From: Radiobacillus deserti
GTDB taxonomy: Bacteria > Bacillota > Bacilli > Bacillales > Amphibacillaceae
Direction: 5' to 3'
Length of the DNA: 64,000 nt
Assembly (NCBI RefSeq): GCF_007301515.1
Contig: NZ_CP041666.1
Location: 2,480,001 to 2,544,000, forward strand
The notes under the pieces were generated by a model. The model saw only the letters and a list, made by a program, of their open reading frames with translations. It was not told the DNA's origin and searched no databases. The position numbers and the translations under genes are program-made. Positions within the stretch are counted from its first letter, which is position 1. Each line of letters opens with the position of its first letter. Positions 40,715 through 49,150 of the stretch are shown here, one piece after another.

Positions 40715-40857
40715 CCCCCCTACTTGTTCCAAGCTAATTGTGACAGTTGCCCGGGTATCTTTTTTTCCTTCAATCTTGCTTTCTTTCTATACCATTGCTT
40801 GGTGTTTGCATATGGTTACTTGCCATCACACGCACTCCTTTTACGTTACTAAAGAAG

Positions 40858-41046
40858 CTAATCTATCTTTGTTTCCTTTTCCTTTACCGGCATTTTCGTA
40901 CCGGTAAACGGATTGAGTTCGTACGTCATGTCACGTTTATACATATCTTCTGTTTTACGGGTATTAATTCCTAAAGCGATAAAGTAAAAAATCATCGGTA
41001 ACATCATGGCCAATAGGATTATTCGCGTTATCCATTCTTCCGACAT
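40858..41046 (-). CDS. Small membrane protein, 62 aa
   Basis: ATG 41046 follows GGAGG with a 7-base gap. One membrane segment (about 7-26) is followed by a polar tail rich in Lys, Thr and Glu ('NTRKTEDMYKRDMTYELNPF'). The function is unknown. Confidence 0.72.
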   Translation of the reverse strand: MSEEWITRIILLAMMLPMIFYFIALGINTRKTEDMYKRDMTYELNPFTGTKMPVKEKETKID

Positions 41047-41181
41047 AGTAACACCTCCATTTTTTTGAACTTCTTATATAGTTTACGAACTCCCGCTTTT
41101 AAATGTTTCAATTAATTCCATTAATGGTTTAATACCTTCCCAATATGTTCAAGCTAGAACTAGGCAATAAAGGGATGGGAA

Positions 41182-41637
41182 GTGATAACATTGGCTTTTC
41201 GTGGGGATGCTCATAAATTTTATTTAAAATTGAGAAGAGTCAATCATTCATCTAATTCACATAAAAGATTACGGGAATTAGAAGAGATTCAAGATATTCG
41301 GACGTTTTATCGGACATTGGATACCTATACACTTAAGCTCGTATATTTTCGGATCATAAAAGAACGAAACGGATCAGGAATGATTCCAATATTTATAACC
41401 GCAGTTCCTTGGTTTCTTTTTCTGTTCTCAGATAAACTGGAAGACATTCTGTTCCAGCACGGAAACTCTCTTTGGATTCTGTTTAGTTTACTTTATTTCT
41501 TTACACTTACTTCAAGTGTCATTATTCATTTTCGAGAAAGAGCTTGGGCTGTTATGCATATTGAAATTATCCAAGATATTATTGCAGAAAGAAATGAACC
41601 AGGATATGCCTCACCAACAGATAAATCACATAATTAG
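41182..41637 (+). CDS. Hypothetical membrane protein
   Basis: The 151-residue protein begins with a basic, soluble stretch of about 65 residues ('AHKFYLKLRRVNHSSNSHKRL'), then two membrane segments (about 71-88 and 100-118) and a charged end. A GTG start at 41182 lies seven bases after AAAGGG. I do not recognise it. Its 3' end overlaps the full-length version of the convergent acetyltransferase gene by 12 bases. Confidence 0.65.
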   Translation: MITLAFRGDAHKFYLKLRRVNHSSNSHKRLRELEEIQDIRTFYRTLDTYTLKLVYFRIIKERNGSGMIPIFITAVPWFLFLFSDKLEDILFQHGNSLWILFSLLYFFTLTSSVIIHFRERAWAVMHIEIIQDIIAERNEPGYASPTDKSHN

Positions 41638-42132
41638 CCGAATATCTTCCCATCCATAAGCAGTTTCTATTACTTTCATCCCTGCGACTTGAATTTGTTT
41701 GGTATCTACCTACTTTCCCCCCATTTTTTCGTAAAACTCCCGACTAGCATTGTCACGAAGTACCCATACAAGCATCGAAGTAAGATTTTGTTTTAAAAGC
41801 TCCTTCGTGACTGCTTTTAATAATTTCTTCCCTATTCCCTTGCGTTGATAATCTTTCAAAAGGTAGATAGCGTAAAGCTCTCCCTTTACATTATAGGTAC
41901 CTGTTCTTTCTTTGCCTCCATTAGCAAACCCGACAATTTTGCCAAGCTCATCCTCCGCAACAAATACAGAGGAGTTCTTCATGTTATCGAGCCACCTTTG
42001 TTCTCGGTCTTTGTAGGAGAGCTGCTCTAAATAATCATGTGGGAGAATATCTCGATAAGTAGTTTTCCAGCTCTCCACATGAACCTTCGAAATGCCTTTG
42101 GCATCTGAATCCGTTGCTTTTCTTATCATCAT
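41626..42132 (-). pseudogene. GNAT N-acetyltransferase with an in-frame amber stop
   Basis: The GNAT domain is intact up to 'EFYEKMGGK' ('GELYAIYLLKDYQRKGIGKKLL' holds the acetyl-CoA loop). A TAG at 41710-41712 then stops it, but the same frame continues with 'VDTKQIQVAGMKVIETAYGW' and ends at 41626, exactly the C-terminal strand expected in this family. So one substitution has created a stop. The shortened protein (140 residues) lacks the last beta strand and may be unstable. Suppression or an error in the sequence are alternatives. Confidence 0.8.
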
Positions 42133-42282
42133 ACAACCATGTCCTTTCGCCTATGATATAATGTGCTAGAAAAATTTTCCTATAACCCAACCCTTACCCT
42201 TTAAACAACTCATATTCCTCTACGTTTCGAGAATATTATGTTAAGGTCCTATCACAATACGTAATGAAATGGAGATTTTGTT

Positions 42283-43149
42283 ATGAGCGTTGTTCTAGCT
42301 CTTCTCGCCGCACTATTTGCAGCATTTACGTCAATTCTTGCTAAAATCGGGATTGAAAAAGTGAATTCCAATTTGGCTACTGCGGTACGTACCGTAGTTG
42401 TTGTCATCATGGCATTTATTATGGTGGTTATCACCGGAGAAATAGAAGCAATTGTGTCTATATCTATAAAATCACTTATTTTCCTTATTCTTTCCGGGTT
42501 AACCACCGGATTGTCTTGGCTCTGTTTCTTTCGAGCTATACAAATTGGAGATGTATCAAAAGTAGTCCCAATTGACAAAGCAAGTGTGGTTTTAACCATT
42601 CTTTTATCATTCATTCTATTACACGAGCCAGCTACACTTCCTGTGGTATCAGGAGGTATTGTCATCTCCATTGGTACTTTCGTGCTAATGGAAAGGCAAA
42701 AGAAATATACCGATAAGAAACGAATTAATACAAAATCCTATCTTTTTCTTGCCATTTTATCAGCTATTTTTGCTACGTTCACTAACATTCTAGCAAAGGT
42801 TGGGATGGAAGTTGTCGATTCCAATGTAGCAACATTTATTCGAACCGTTGTAATCATATTGTTTGCTTGGGGGATTGTCTTCTTTCAAGGGACCATAAAG
42901 GAACTAAAGGAGATATCCAAAAAATCGTATCTTTTCTTATTATTATCTGGTGCTGCCACAGGTTTGTCTTGGCTATGTTATTTCGGTGCCCTTGCTATAG
43001 GGAATGTGAGTGTAGTAAATCCAATCGATAAATTTAGTGTAGTCATTACGATGATTCTAAGTTTTATTATCCTAAAGGAAAAACCTACAAAACGAACAAT
43101 TACAGGTGCGTTTCTTATTACGATTGGAACAGGACTGTTAATTCTTTAA
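42283..43149 (+). CDS. EamA/DMT-family transporter with near-identical halves
   Basis: The 288-residue protein has ten membrane segments in two EamA repeats. The halves are unusually alike: 'FAAFTSILAKIGIEKVNSNLAT' against 'FATFTNILAKVGMEVVDSNVAT', and 'TTGLSWLCFFRAIQIGDVS' against 'ATGLSWLCYFGALAIGNVS'. It probably exports a metabolite, unknown which. The start follows GGAG. A terminator-like hairpin lies 150 bases downstream. Confidence 0.88.
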   Translation: MSVVLALLAALFAAFTSILAKIGIEKVNSNLATAVRTVVVVIMAFIMVVITGEIEAIVSISIKSLIFLILSGLTTGLSWLCFFRAIQIGDVSKVVPIDKASVVLTILLSFILLHEPATLPVVSGGIVISIGTFVLMERQKKYTDKKRINTKSYLFLAILSAIFATFTNILAKVGMEVVDSNVATFIRTVVIILFAWGIVFFQGTIKELKEISKKSYLFLLLSGAATGLSWLCYFGALAIGNVSVVNPIDKFSVVITMILSFIILKEKPTKRTITGAFLITIGTGLLIL

Positions 43150-43297
43150 ATGAACCGTTCTTCTTCGATTTTTAACGTAGTAAACCATGATATAAGAAAA
43201 ATAGGGGCACAATTAACGACTGCTTAGAAAAGAATCGATATAACTATATTGCACCTCCTTACTTTGATTTTTCTTTATTCCACCATTTTCATCCATA

Positions 43298-43325
43298 AAA
43301 AAGCATCCAAACTCGGATGCTTTTT
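43298..43325 (+). terminator. Terminator after the first EamA gene
   Basis: An 11-bp stem (AAAAAGCATCC and complement) with a 6-base loop ends in a T run. The 288-base gap 43150-43437 contains it and the promoter region of the next gene. Confidence 0.75.
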
Positions 43326-43437
43326 CTCATACATGTGTGTTTATGCCACACCATATTGTGATACAATGCCTATACTAGACTCAACATATAGAAAAAATAC
43401 GGAAACCTTTTAAAAAAAGAGAAAAGAAGGTGAAAGT

Positions 43438-44355
43438 ATGAAGCAATATATTGCTTATTTCATAACGGTACTAGGAGCAAGCTTTTGGGGATTAACCGGA
43501 CTGTTTGTTGAATCGTTATATAACTATGGATTTACAGCATGGGAGATTGTGACGCTTAGATTATCAAGCTCTTCCTTCATCCTATTCTGCTTTATGAGTT
43601 TATTTGCTCGACATCATTTACGAATACAGGTAAAACACATCCCTTATTTCATCGGATTAGGTGTATTTAGTATCGTCATTTTTAATTGGTGTTACTTTAC
43701 GGTTATGGAGCAGACCTCCATGTCTATTGCGGTCGTCTTACTCTATACTTCCCCTATATTCGTAGCTATCCTTTCAAGAATCATATTTAAAGAAAAAGTG
43801 ACGAGAAAAAAGACAGTATCTATCATTCTAACACTGGTTGGCTGTGCGCTGGTCGTAAAACTAGTACCAATTGGAAATGTGAACATTCCTGCAATTAGCC
43901 TAATACTTGGACTTCTATCTGCTTTTTTCTGTGCCTTGTACAGTATTATAGGGAAATTTATAAGTTGGCACTATAACTTTTTAACGATTACATTCTATGC
44001 TTTGTTAATGGGGAGTATTTTCATCTTTCCAACGAGTGGATTATGGAAAAAAACGGAGGCTTTCCAATACACGGAAGTTTGGATAAATATCGTTGGAATA
44101 GCCGTAGTCTCTACAATCCTTGCTTACACCTTTTACACATTTGGACTTGCGTACATCGAGTCTAGTAAAGCGGCTATTTTAGGAGCAATGGAACCAATCA
44201 TAGCTGTTTTAATAGGGGTTATAGTCTTTGATGATTCTTTCAATACTTTACAAGTAATTGGAATTTTTTTCGTCATTAGCTCTGCTTTTATTACCGTTTT
44301 TCATAAGCAAAGAAAGATTAGTAGGAAGGGGACTTTCTTTCGAAAAGAAGAATGA
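43438..44355 (+). CDS. EamA/DMT-family transporter
   Basis: The 305-residue protein has ten membrane segments with 'GASFWGLTGLFVESLYNYGFT', 'QTSMSIAVVLLYTSPIFVAILSRI', and 'AYIESSKAAILGAMEPIIAVLIGVI' (partly quoted), as in YdcZ/RhaT-like drug/metabolite transporters. The halves are not alike, unlike the gene at 42283. The start follows AAGGTG. It ends in a basic tail. Confidence 0.87.
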   Translation: MKQYIAYFITVLGASFWGLTGLFVESLYNYGFTAWEIVTLRLSSSSFILFCFMSLFARHHLRIQVKHIPYFIGLGVFSIVIFNWCYFTVMEQTSMSIAVVLLYTSPIFVAILSRIIFKEKVTRKKTVSIILTLVGCALVVKLVPIGNVNIPAISLILGLLSAFFCALYSIIGKFISWHYNFLTITFYALLMGSIFIFPTSGLWKKTEAFQYTEVWINIVGIAVVSTILAYTFYTFGLAYIESSKAAILGAMEPIIAVLIGVIVFDDSFNTLQVIGIFFVISSAFITVFHKQRKISRKGTFFRKEE

Positions 44356-44360
44356 ATTAT

Positions 44361-44582
44361 GGAGGTTGAGACAAAAGTATAGTAAGCAACTAAAAAAAGA
44401 ACAATTATAAATAGTGCCTATACCCCGCTCCGGAAATATACCACGCTTTCCGGGGGCGGCTGGTGAGCCTCCTCGTGCTAACGCACTGTGGGGTCTCACC
44501 GATGCCTTTTTTCCCGCTGGAGTTTACGTATAGTTCCGGAGCTAGTATAGGCTGTTGTTTTCGTTATGTCCCAGCCCCTTTT
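44361..44582. repeat. GC-rich, highly structured intergenic element of about 220 bp
   Basis: The outer ends GGAGGTTGAGACAAAA and, reversed, AAGGGGCTGGGACATAA are imperfect inverted repeats. Inside, GCTCCGGAAATATAC near 44429 pairs with GTATAGTTCCGGAGC near 44528-44542, and GGTGAGCCTCC (44462-44472) with GGGGTCTCACC (44490-44500), around a small GTGC-TAAC-GCAC hairpin. It is clearly richer in G and C than its surroundings, has no coding frame of note, and resembles elements I have seen scattered in Bacillaceae genomes. It may be a small non-autonomous mobile repeat. Confidence 0.65.
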
Positions 44583-44584
44583 CA

Positions 44585-45073
44585 TTATCCAATAGTTACT
44601 TCAATAGGTTCTTTTTTAACGAAACGCACAAAGATGAATCGTACAAGTGGACCCATAATAATCAGCTGTAATGGATATGCGACGATGAAATTCTTGAAGC
44701 AAATAACGAGATATGTTATCAAGATACCTTTTTCATCCAGACCAGAACCGATGATTTGAGTAATAAGTCCAAAAATAGACATGAATAGAACCATCCCAAT
44801 AATCATACACGTTGACATGATTAGGACAAATAATAGTTTATTCGTTTTGTTAAAGGGTATTCGAAAGGTTAATGCTTTTGCAACTGGGCCTACTAAAAAT
44901 AAATCAAGAAGTAGAGCAATGACAAAACCTATTAGTAGTTCTACTAAAATACCACCTATAGATAAATGGCCATAGGCATCGTTCAGCCAAAGATTATAAT
45001 TCGCCATTACCAGAACCATTCCAAGACACATCATTATTCCAAATATTAACCCTTCTCTTTTGGTAGTTGGCAT
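44585..45073 (-). CDS. DUF2798 membrane protein (two repeats)
   Basis: The 162-residue protein has four membrane segments in two similar halves: 'REGLIFGIMMCLGMVLVMANYN' with 'FVIALLLDLFLVGPVAKAL', and 'LLFVLIMSTCMIIGMVLFMSI' with 'FIVAYPLQLIIMGPLVRFIF' (partly quoted). This is the DUF2798 pattern; the function is unknown. The start follows AAGGAGGTGAT, an ideal site. Confidence 0.82.
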   Translation of the reverse strand: MPTTKREGLIFGIMMCLGMVLVMANYNLWLNDAYGHLSIGGILVELLIGFVIALLLDLFLVGPVAKALTFRIPFNKTNKLLFVLIMSTCMIIGMVLFMSIFGLITQIIGSGLDEKGILITYLVICFKNFIVAYPLQLIIMGPLVRFIFVRFVKKEPIEVTIG

Positions 45074-45153
45074 ACAATCACCTCCTTGTCATAGATGATC
45101 AGTATATCAACAATACTTTTTTCTCATAAGTGAACATTTTGTGAACATTGAAA

Positions 45154-45174
45154 AGACCACCAATAAGGTGGTCT
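45154..45174 (-). terminator. Terminator of the YcdB-type gene
   Basis: An 8-bp stem (AGACCACC and complement) with a 5-base loop and TTTT on the minus strand lies 21 bases past the stop codon. Confidence 0.75.
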
Positions 45175-45195
45175 ACTGTGAGTTATTCTATTATA

Positions 45196-46617
45196 TTAAT
45201 CATCTTCTTTGTCTAATATTACTTCCCCTGTAAGGGCATCAATAAATCGAACCTTTCTTCTTGACTGGCGGTCGCATGGCTTGTACACAAGCTTGTAGGA
45301 ACCATCCTCTTCCTCATAATCCCGAGTCCATGCTAAATCAAAATCTAGATGCTCTAAGAATTTTTCTTTTACTCTTTCTTCACTATACCGGGGTTCAAGA
45401 GGCAATTCTTCAAGCTCCTCAACCGAAGCTCTAGGACCACTATAATAGTCAACTCTTCCAGTTGTTCGATTAATCGCCACAGTCACAATTTCAGTTTGAA
45501 ACGTAATGCCATGACCATTATGTACGCGGAATAAAAAATGCTCTTTGTCTGACATCTCATCGCCATCATCAGAAGTCATTTTAACATTTAAATAAGGCAT
45601 ATATTCTGGAATCATGCTTTGCAGGAAGTCGAGTGTAATCTGAAAGCATTCATCTCGATTTAAGCTCTTCTCTCCAGTTCGTTCCGCAAACCACATAAAA
45701 CTCCGTACGTCACCAGACTCCGTAACAAATGCTTTCACTGTTCCATCATTTTGATTATGGAAGAATCCATCGACTGACCGGCTATTCGTTTCATTCTCCC
45801 AATCACGGTCTCGCCAAACCATTCCTGTTTCTTCACCAAGATCCACTTTCCTTATCATTTCCATGTTGTCTGTTATTCCAACTATTTCTTCTATCGTGCT
45901 ACGCTCAAATCTAGTTGTTTCAATTTTTGGTAGTGGCGTATAAACCTTTTCTTCTTCTTCATGTATAGTAGATAAGGTAGGTTCAACTGCATCCACGACA
46001 TATTCCATGAACGGCTCCGGTTCATACACCATATAGAGCCTATCTTTTTCAACCTCGTACAAATTCTTGTACAATTTCGTGATCAATAAATTAAAAGAAA
46101 GCCTAGATGTGACATCATGGAACAATTTTTGCTTTTGAATAAATTTCTCTGGGATTTTAGGATTAGACTTAATTCCATCCAATGAAAACGTAACGATTTC
46201 ACCTTTAGCAGTGACATCAATAAAACACCCAGCACTTGGGAGCGGTAAGTCCATCACGATTTGCTCATAATAAAAGCGAACAGCGCGACTTCTATTTTCA
46301 GATCGATGGTAGGTTAAAGATGTTAACGCTTCTGGATGATGCGTAAGTAAAAATTGTTCCGCAAGTTCCTTTCTTTCCTGTATATCTAAAGAAGGACGAA
46401 TCTCTTCAACCATCTTCTTATCTATAGAGAGCTTTAGTAAGTTTCCATCTAAATCAAGTGTAACACTTATTCCTTCTTCCCTTTCTTTATTTGCCCAAGT
46501 GAAAAATGCTTCCCCCTCTCCATTTTCTTCTACCATACATTCCTCTATTATCGTTTCATAATGATCAGGGATACTTACAAGTGTTAAGGCCTTTTGTTTT
46601 AACTCTTTCTTATCCAT
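45196..46617 (-). CDS. YcdB/YcdC-type repeat protein
   Basis: The 473-residue protein consists of PepSY-like repeats: 'KELAEQFLLTHHPEALTSLTYH', 'NRDECFQITLDFLQSMIPEYMPYL', 'RYSEERVKEKFLEHLDFDLAW', each followed by strands with 'FRVHNGHGITFQTEIVTVAINRTTGRVDYY' type sequence (partly quoted). This is the pattern of the Firmicute YcdB/YcdC family. No signal peptide is seen, so it is probably cytoplasmic, which differs from related secreted ones. The function is unknown. The start follows GGGAGGAG. Confidence 0.78.
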   Translation of the reverse strand: MDKKELKQKALTLVSIPDHYETIIEECMVEENGEGEAFFTWANKEREEGISVTLDLDGNLLKLSIDKKMVEEIRPSLDIQERKELAEQFLLTHHPEALTSLTYHRSENRSRAVRFYYEQIVMDLPLPSAGCFIDVTAKGEIVTFSLDGIKSNPKIPEKFIQKQKLFHDVTSRLSFNLLITKLYKNLYEVEKDRLYMVYEPEPFMEYVVDAVEPTLSTIHEEEEKVYTPLPKIETTRFERSTIEEIVGITDNMEMIRKVDLGEETGMVWRDRDWENETNSRSVDGFFHNQNDGTVKAFVTESGDVRSFMWFAERTGEKSLNRDECFQITLDFLQSMIPEYMPYLNVKMTSDDGDEMSDKEHFLFRVHNGHGITFQTEIVTVAINRTTGRVDYYSGPRASVEELEELPLEPRYSEERVKEKFLEHLDFDLAWTRDYEEEDGSYKLVYKPCDRQSRRKVRFIDALTGEVILDKEDD

Positions 46618-46633
46618 TTACAATTCTCCTCCC

Positions 46634-46902
46634 TTAACTAGTAATCCTCTTCATTAGTGTGTCTATAACTGTGCTACATGCTACAATGGTTACCACCACA
46701 ATCAGAAACTTAACGATAGTGCTGAGTATTCCATTTTCAATAAATCCAAGTAACCAGTTTCCACCAACATAGATAATTAACGTGGCGATACCAATCATTA
46801 ACAATTACTATGCTAACAAGGTTCTTCTTTGTTATCTGATTGATCTTTTTTCTGTTTTTAACATTAAGTAGACTACGATTAAAGAAATGTAAAAAAATTC
46901 AT
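46634..46902 (-). pseudogene. Small membrane protein with several frameshifts
   Basis: AGGAGG at 46911-46916 precedes ATG 46902, but the frame ends at once. Pieces in other frames join to 'FFYISLIVVYLMLK', 'KINQITKKNLVSIVIV' and 'MIGIATLIIYVGGNWLLGF' up to 'STVIDTLMKRITS', a membrane protein of about 90 residues. Frame changes fall in a T7 run (46893-46899 on the plus strand as A), near 46850 and near 46798. The last 54 residues (46634-46798) could still be read from their own ATG. Confidence 0.55.
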
Positions 46903-46975
46903 GCGCAGCCAACCTCCTTAAGAGAAGATTCTGGTATTACATACGTTTATAAAATGGAAAGTGTTTCATAAAAAA

Positions 46976-47009
46976 GAAGCTGATATGGCCTTTAAACCAT
47001 ATCAGCTTC
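46976..47009 (-). terminator. Terminator past the TIGR03943 remnant
   Basis: A perfect 13-bp stem (GAAGCTGATATGG and complement) with an 8-base loop and a T run on the minus strand lies 4 bases past the stop codon. Confidence 0.85.
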
Positions 47010-47013
47010 TCCT

Positions 47014-47530
47014 TTACATAATTTCAATACTTAACGGGTACAGATACGGCTGTTCCAGTCTCTCCACTTGTTTCCATTCCGTCACCTCAACCGTTGGCAT
47101 TTGCACACCATTGAAAGCTTCAATTTTTATTTTGCCGGTTGCTTCAATCCACTAATCTTGAGGCAACGATGCTGCATCCTCAAATTCTGATAAAAGCCGA
47201 TTATACTGGAATCTGCTACACAATGAGTAATAATGAATCGACCTATCACAAGCTGGTTCTCCATAAATCTATCCTCTTTAAACACAAAGCCATGTAAGGT
47301 AATTCGTCTACCCTCATAGCTTTGATGTCACTTTTTATCTGCTGATTAGGTAGCATATAAAGAATCCGACATTTGAATAGATGGGCTTTTGCTTTGTATC
47401 TTCGATAATTTGATCATATTCTAACTCGAGATACTATATTAGCATCCACATTCGAACTTGCGGATTGTCATCTGGAACTGGAGACGTTTCGTTCGGAATC
47501 GATATTGTAATGATGGGGACACTCCTACAA
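47014..47530 (-). pseudogene. Remnant of a TIGR03943/DUF1980 (YcgQ-like) protein
   Basis: Scattered over several frames are 'GFVFKEDRFMENQLVIGRFI', 'THCVADSSIIGFYQ', 'WIEATGKIKIEAFNGVQMP', 'VEVTEWKQVERLEQPYLYP', which are hallmarks of the C-terminal domain of YcgQ-like proteins that accompany DUF318 permeases. In-frame stops and at least one frameshift (near 47150) inactivate it, and the N-terminal membrane part is lost. The stretch 46903-47551 holds only this remnant and its terminator. Confidence 0.75.
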
Positions 47531-47551
47531 ACTGGGATGTCCCCTATTAGA

Positions 47552-48568
47552 CTATTCTTCTAGTGCTTTTACTAGAACCGCTAAGTTTTTTTCCATAATC
47601 GAAAAGTAATCCTCTTTATTCTCGATATCCTCTTCTGTTAACACTTCTAGATTATGAATATCAAGGGACTCTAGTCCCGCTTCATTCTGAATAATTTTAG
47701 CCACATTTGGTTCCACGTTTTGCTCGAATAATAGATACTGAATACCATGGTCTTTTACCACATCTATAATGTTCTCTATTTGCTTCTGGGATGGCTCATT
47801 GGATGGGGACAATCCAGTAATCGCGATTTGTTCAATGCCATATGCTTCTTCCCAATATCCATATGCAGCATGCGTAACTAAAATTTCATTCCTAGCTTGT
47901 GCTTCTAACTGACTATGAAACTTTTCATCTAGTTTTTCTAATCTTTCTTTTAAGTCTGCAAAGTTAGTTTCTAGTTCTTCTTTTGCTTTTGGCTTAAGTT
48001 CTATCAGCATGTCCTTAATATTCTCCGCCATCGCAATAGAACGGATTGGATCTAGCCACACATGGGGATCTTGATCTCCATGATTGTGGCGATGCTCTTC
48101 CTCTGCACTTTCTTCCTCACTGTGATCATGTTCTTCCCCTGTTGCATGATCGTGTCCATCTTCTGTCGCTTCTTCTCCGTGAATGTGTTCCAGCATCGCA
48201 ATTCCTTTTGCCGCTTCTAAAGTAGGAATATCTTTATCTAATGCTTCCTTAATCGTTGCAGCATATGTTTCCATTTCATCTGTATGAAAAACAAATGCAT
48301 CCGCTTCTGCAATATCTACAATCGTCTTAGAGGTTGGCTCGTATGTATGAGCGTCTGCCCCAGCTGGTAAAATGGACTCCACTTCCACATAGGAAGCTCC
48401 TATTTGTTCTGTAAAATACTGCAGTGGATACAATGTCGTATAAATTTTTAATGTTTCGTCTTTTGCATCATCAGTTGTAGATTGGCTAGCTTCTTCATCT
48501 TGACCACACGCATTTAAAATCATTGTAACCAATGCAAGAAAGCTCAGTACCTTCGCTAAGTTTTTCAT
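47552..48568 (-). CDS. znuA: Zinc ABC transporter binding lipoprotein (ZnuA/AdcA)
   Basis: ZnuA captures Zn2+ at the cell surface for an ABC importer. The 338-residue protein has a lipoprotein signal ('MILNACGQ', Cys near 20), the first metal-site His in 'GADAHTYEP', a long His/Glu-rich loop (about 120-170, 'GHDHATGEEHDHSEEE') and 'DPHVWLDPIRSI', then 'ILVTHAAYGYWEEAYG'. The His loop marks zinc rather than manganese. ATG 48568 follows GGAAGGGAG. No permease or ATPase gene is nearby, so it works with proteins encoded elsewhere. A Zur-box-like site lies 40 bases upstream. Confidence 0.92.
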   Translation of the reverse strand: MKNLAKVLSFLALVTMILNACGQDEEASQSTTDDAKDETLKIYTTLYPLQYFTEQIGASYVEVESILPAGADAHTYEPTSKTIVDIAEADAFVFHTDEMETYAATIKEALDKDIPTLEAAKGIAMLEHIHGEEATEDGHDHATGEEHDHSEEESAEEEHRHNHGDQDPHVWLDPIRSIAMAENIKDMLIELKPKAKEELETNFADLKERLEKLDEKFHSQLEAQARNEILVTHAAYGYWEEAYGIEQIAITGLSPSNEPSQKQIENIIDVVKDHGIQYLLFEQNVEPNVAKIIQNEAGLESLDIHNLEVLTEEDIENKEDYFSIMEKNLAVLVKALEE

Positions 48569-48607
48569 TCTTTTCTCCCTTCCTAATTCAAATCCAAACA
48601 AATTATA

Positions 48608-48622
48608 TCGTAACCATTTCGT
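48608..48622 (-). promoter_or_regulatory. Zur-box-like site
   Basis: TCGTAACCATTTCGT fits the Bacillus Zur consensus TCGTAATNATTACGA with three mismatches and is in front of the zinc-binding lipoprotein gene. Confidence 0.6.
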
Positions 48623-48662
48623 TTTGTAAATAGGAATAATTCCGTTTTGTTCCAAATAAAAA

Positions 48663-48684
48663 AACTGCAGAATTAGTTCTGCAG
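48663..48684 (-). terminator. Hairpin past the gene fragment at 48699
   Basis: CTGCAGAA and TTCTGCAG form an 8-bp stem; the A7 run at 48657-48663 supplies a T tail on the minus strand. Confidence 0.65.
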
Positions 48685-48698
48685 CCTTAACGTGTAGG

Positions 48699-48932
48699 TT
48701 AAAAAGTTATTAGTTTTAAAAACTCTGGATCTGGTTTCATCATTTTTATACCTTCATCTGAGCGTAAATAAATTTCCTTCTCCGCTTCAAATAGTACTTC
48801 CATGTTTAACGATCCAATTTTCATCCACATCCTATTTTTATGTGGTTCTATATCATCCGTCCAATCCATCGCATTATTAATAAATGATACGATTTTCTTG
48901 ATTTTTAACGGATCCTCAATTGTTCCACACAT
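48699..48932 (-). CDS. Hypothetical protein, probably a 3' gene fragment
   Basis: The frame encodes 77 residues beginning MCGTIEDPLKIKKIVSFINNA and ending 'DPEFLKLITF'. There is no ribosome site before ATG 48932, and the upstream DNA in another frame ('FVYMKQKPVINV') seems to lead into it, which suggests a longer, frameshifted gene. The I.DP.KI..IV.FIN pattern is frequent in small secreted Bacillus proteins. The function is unknown. Confidence 0.4.
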   Translation of the reverse strand: MCGTIEDPLKIKKIVSFINNAMDWTDDIEPHKNRMWMKIGSLNMEVLFEAEKEIYLRSDEGIKMMKPDPEFLKLITF

Positions 48933-49054
48933 TGATTACTGGTTTTTGTTTCATATACACAAATCGTGTCAGGATTGCGATGGATCCAATCTACACTCGT
49001 ACAGGTAGTTTATCAATAAGTTTAACATAGATAAATATGTTTATATCCACAAAA

Positions 49055-49081
49055 AAGATATTGCAAGTTCTGCAATATCTT
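49055..49081 (-). terminator. Terminator-like hairpin
   Basis: An 11-bp stem (AAGATATTGCA and complement) with a 5-base loop; the A run to its left gives a T tail on the minus strand. It could end transcripts of the DUF2334 gene. Confidence 0.7.
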
Positions 49082-49150
49082 CACATGATTATCTTGATAC
49101 CCATCTTATTAGCGGCTCTTTACTTGCAAATTAACTGCTTCCACTATGTT

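Noticed and set aside
46961..47155. 64-codon plus-strand frame
   Set aside because: It is antisense to the TIGR03943 remnant and its terminator.
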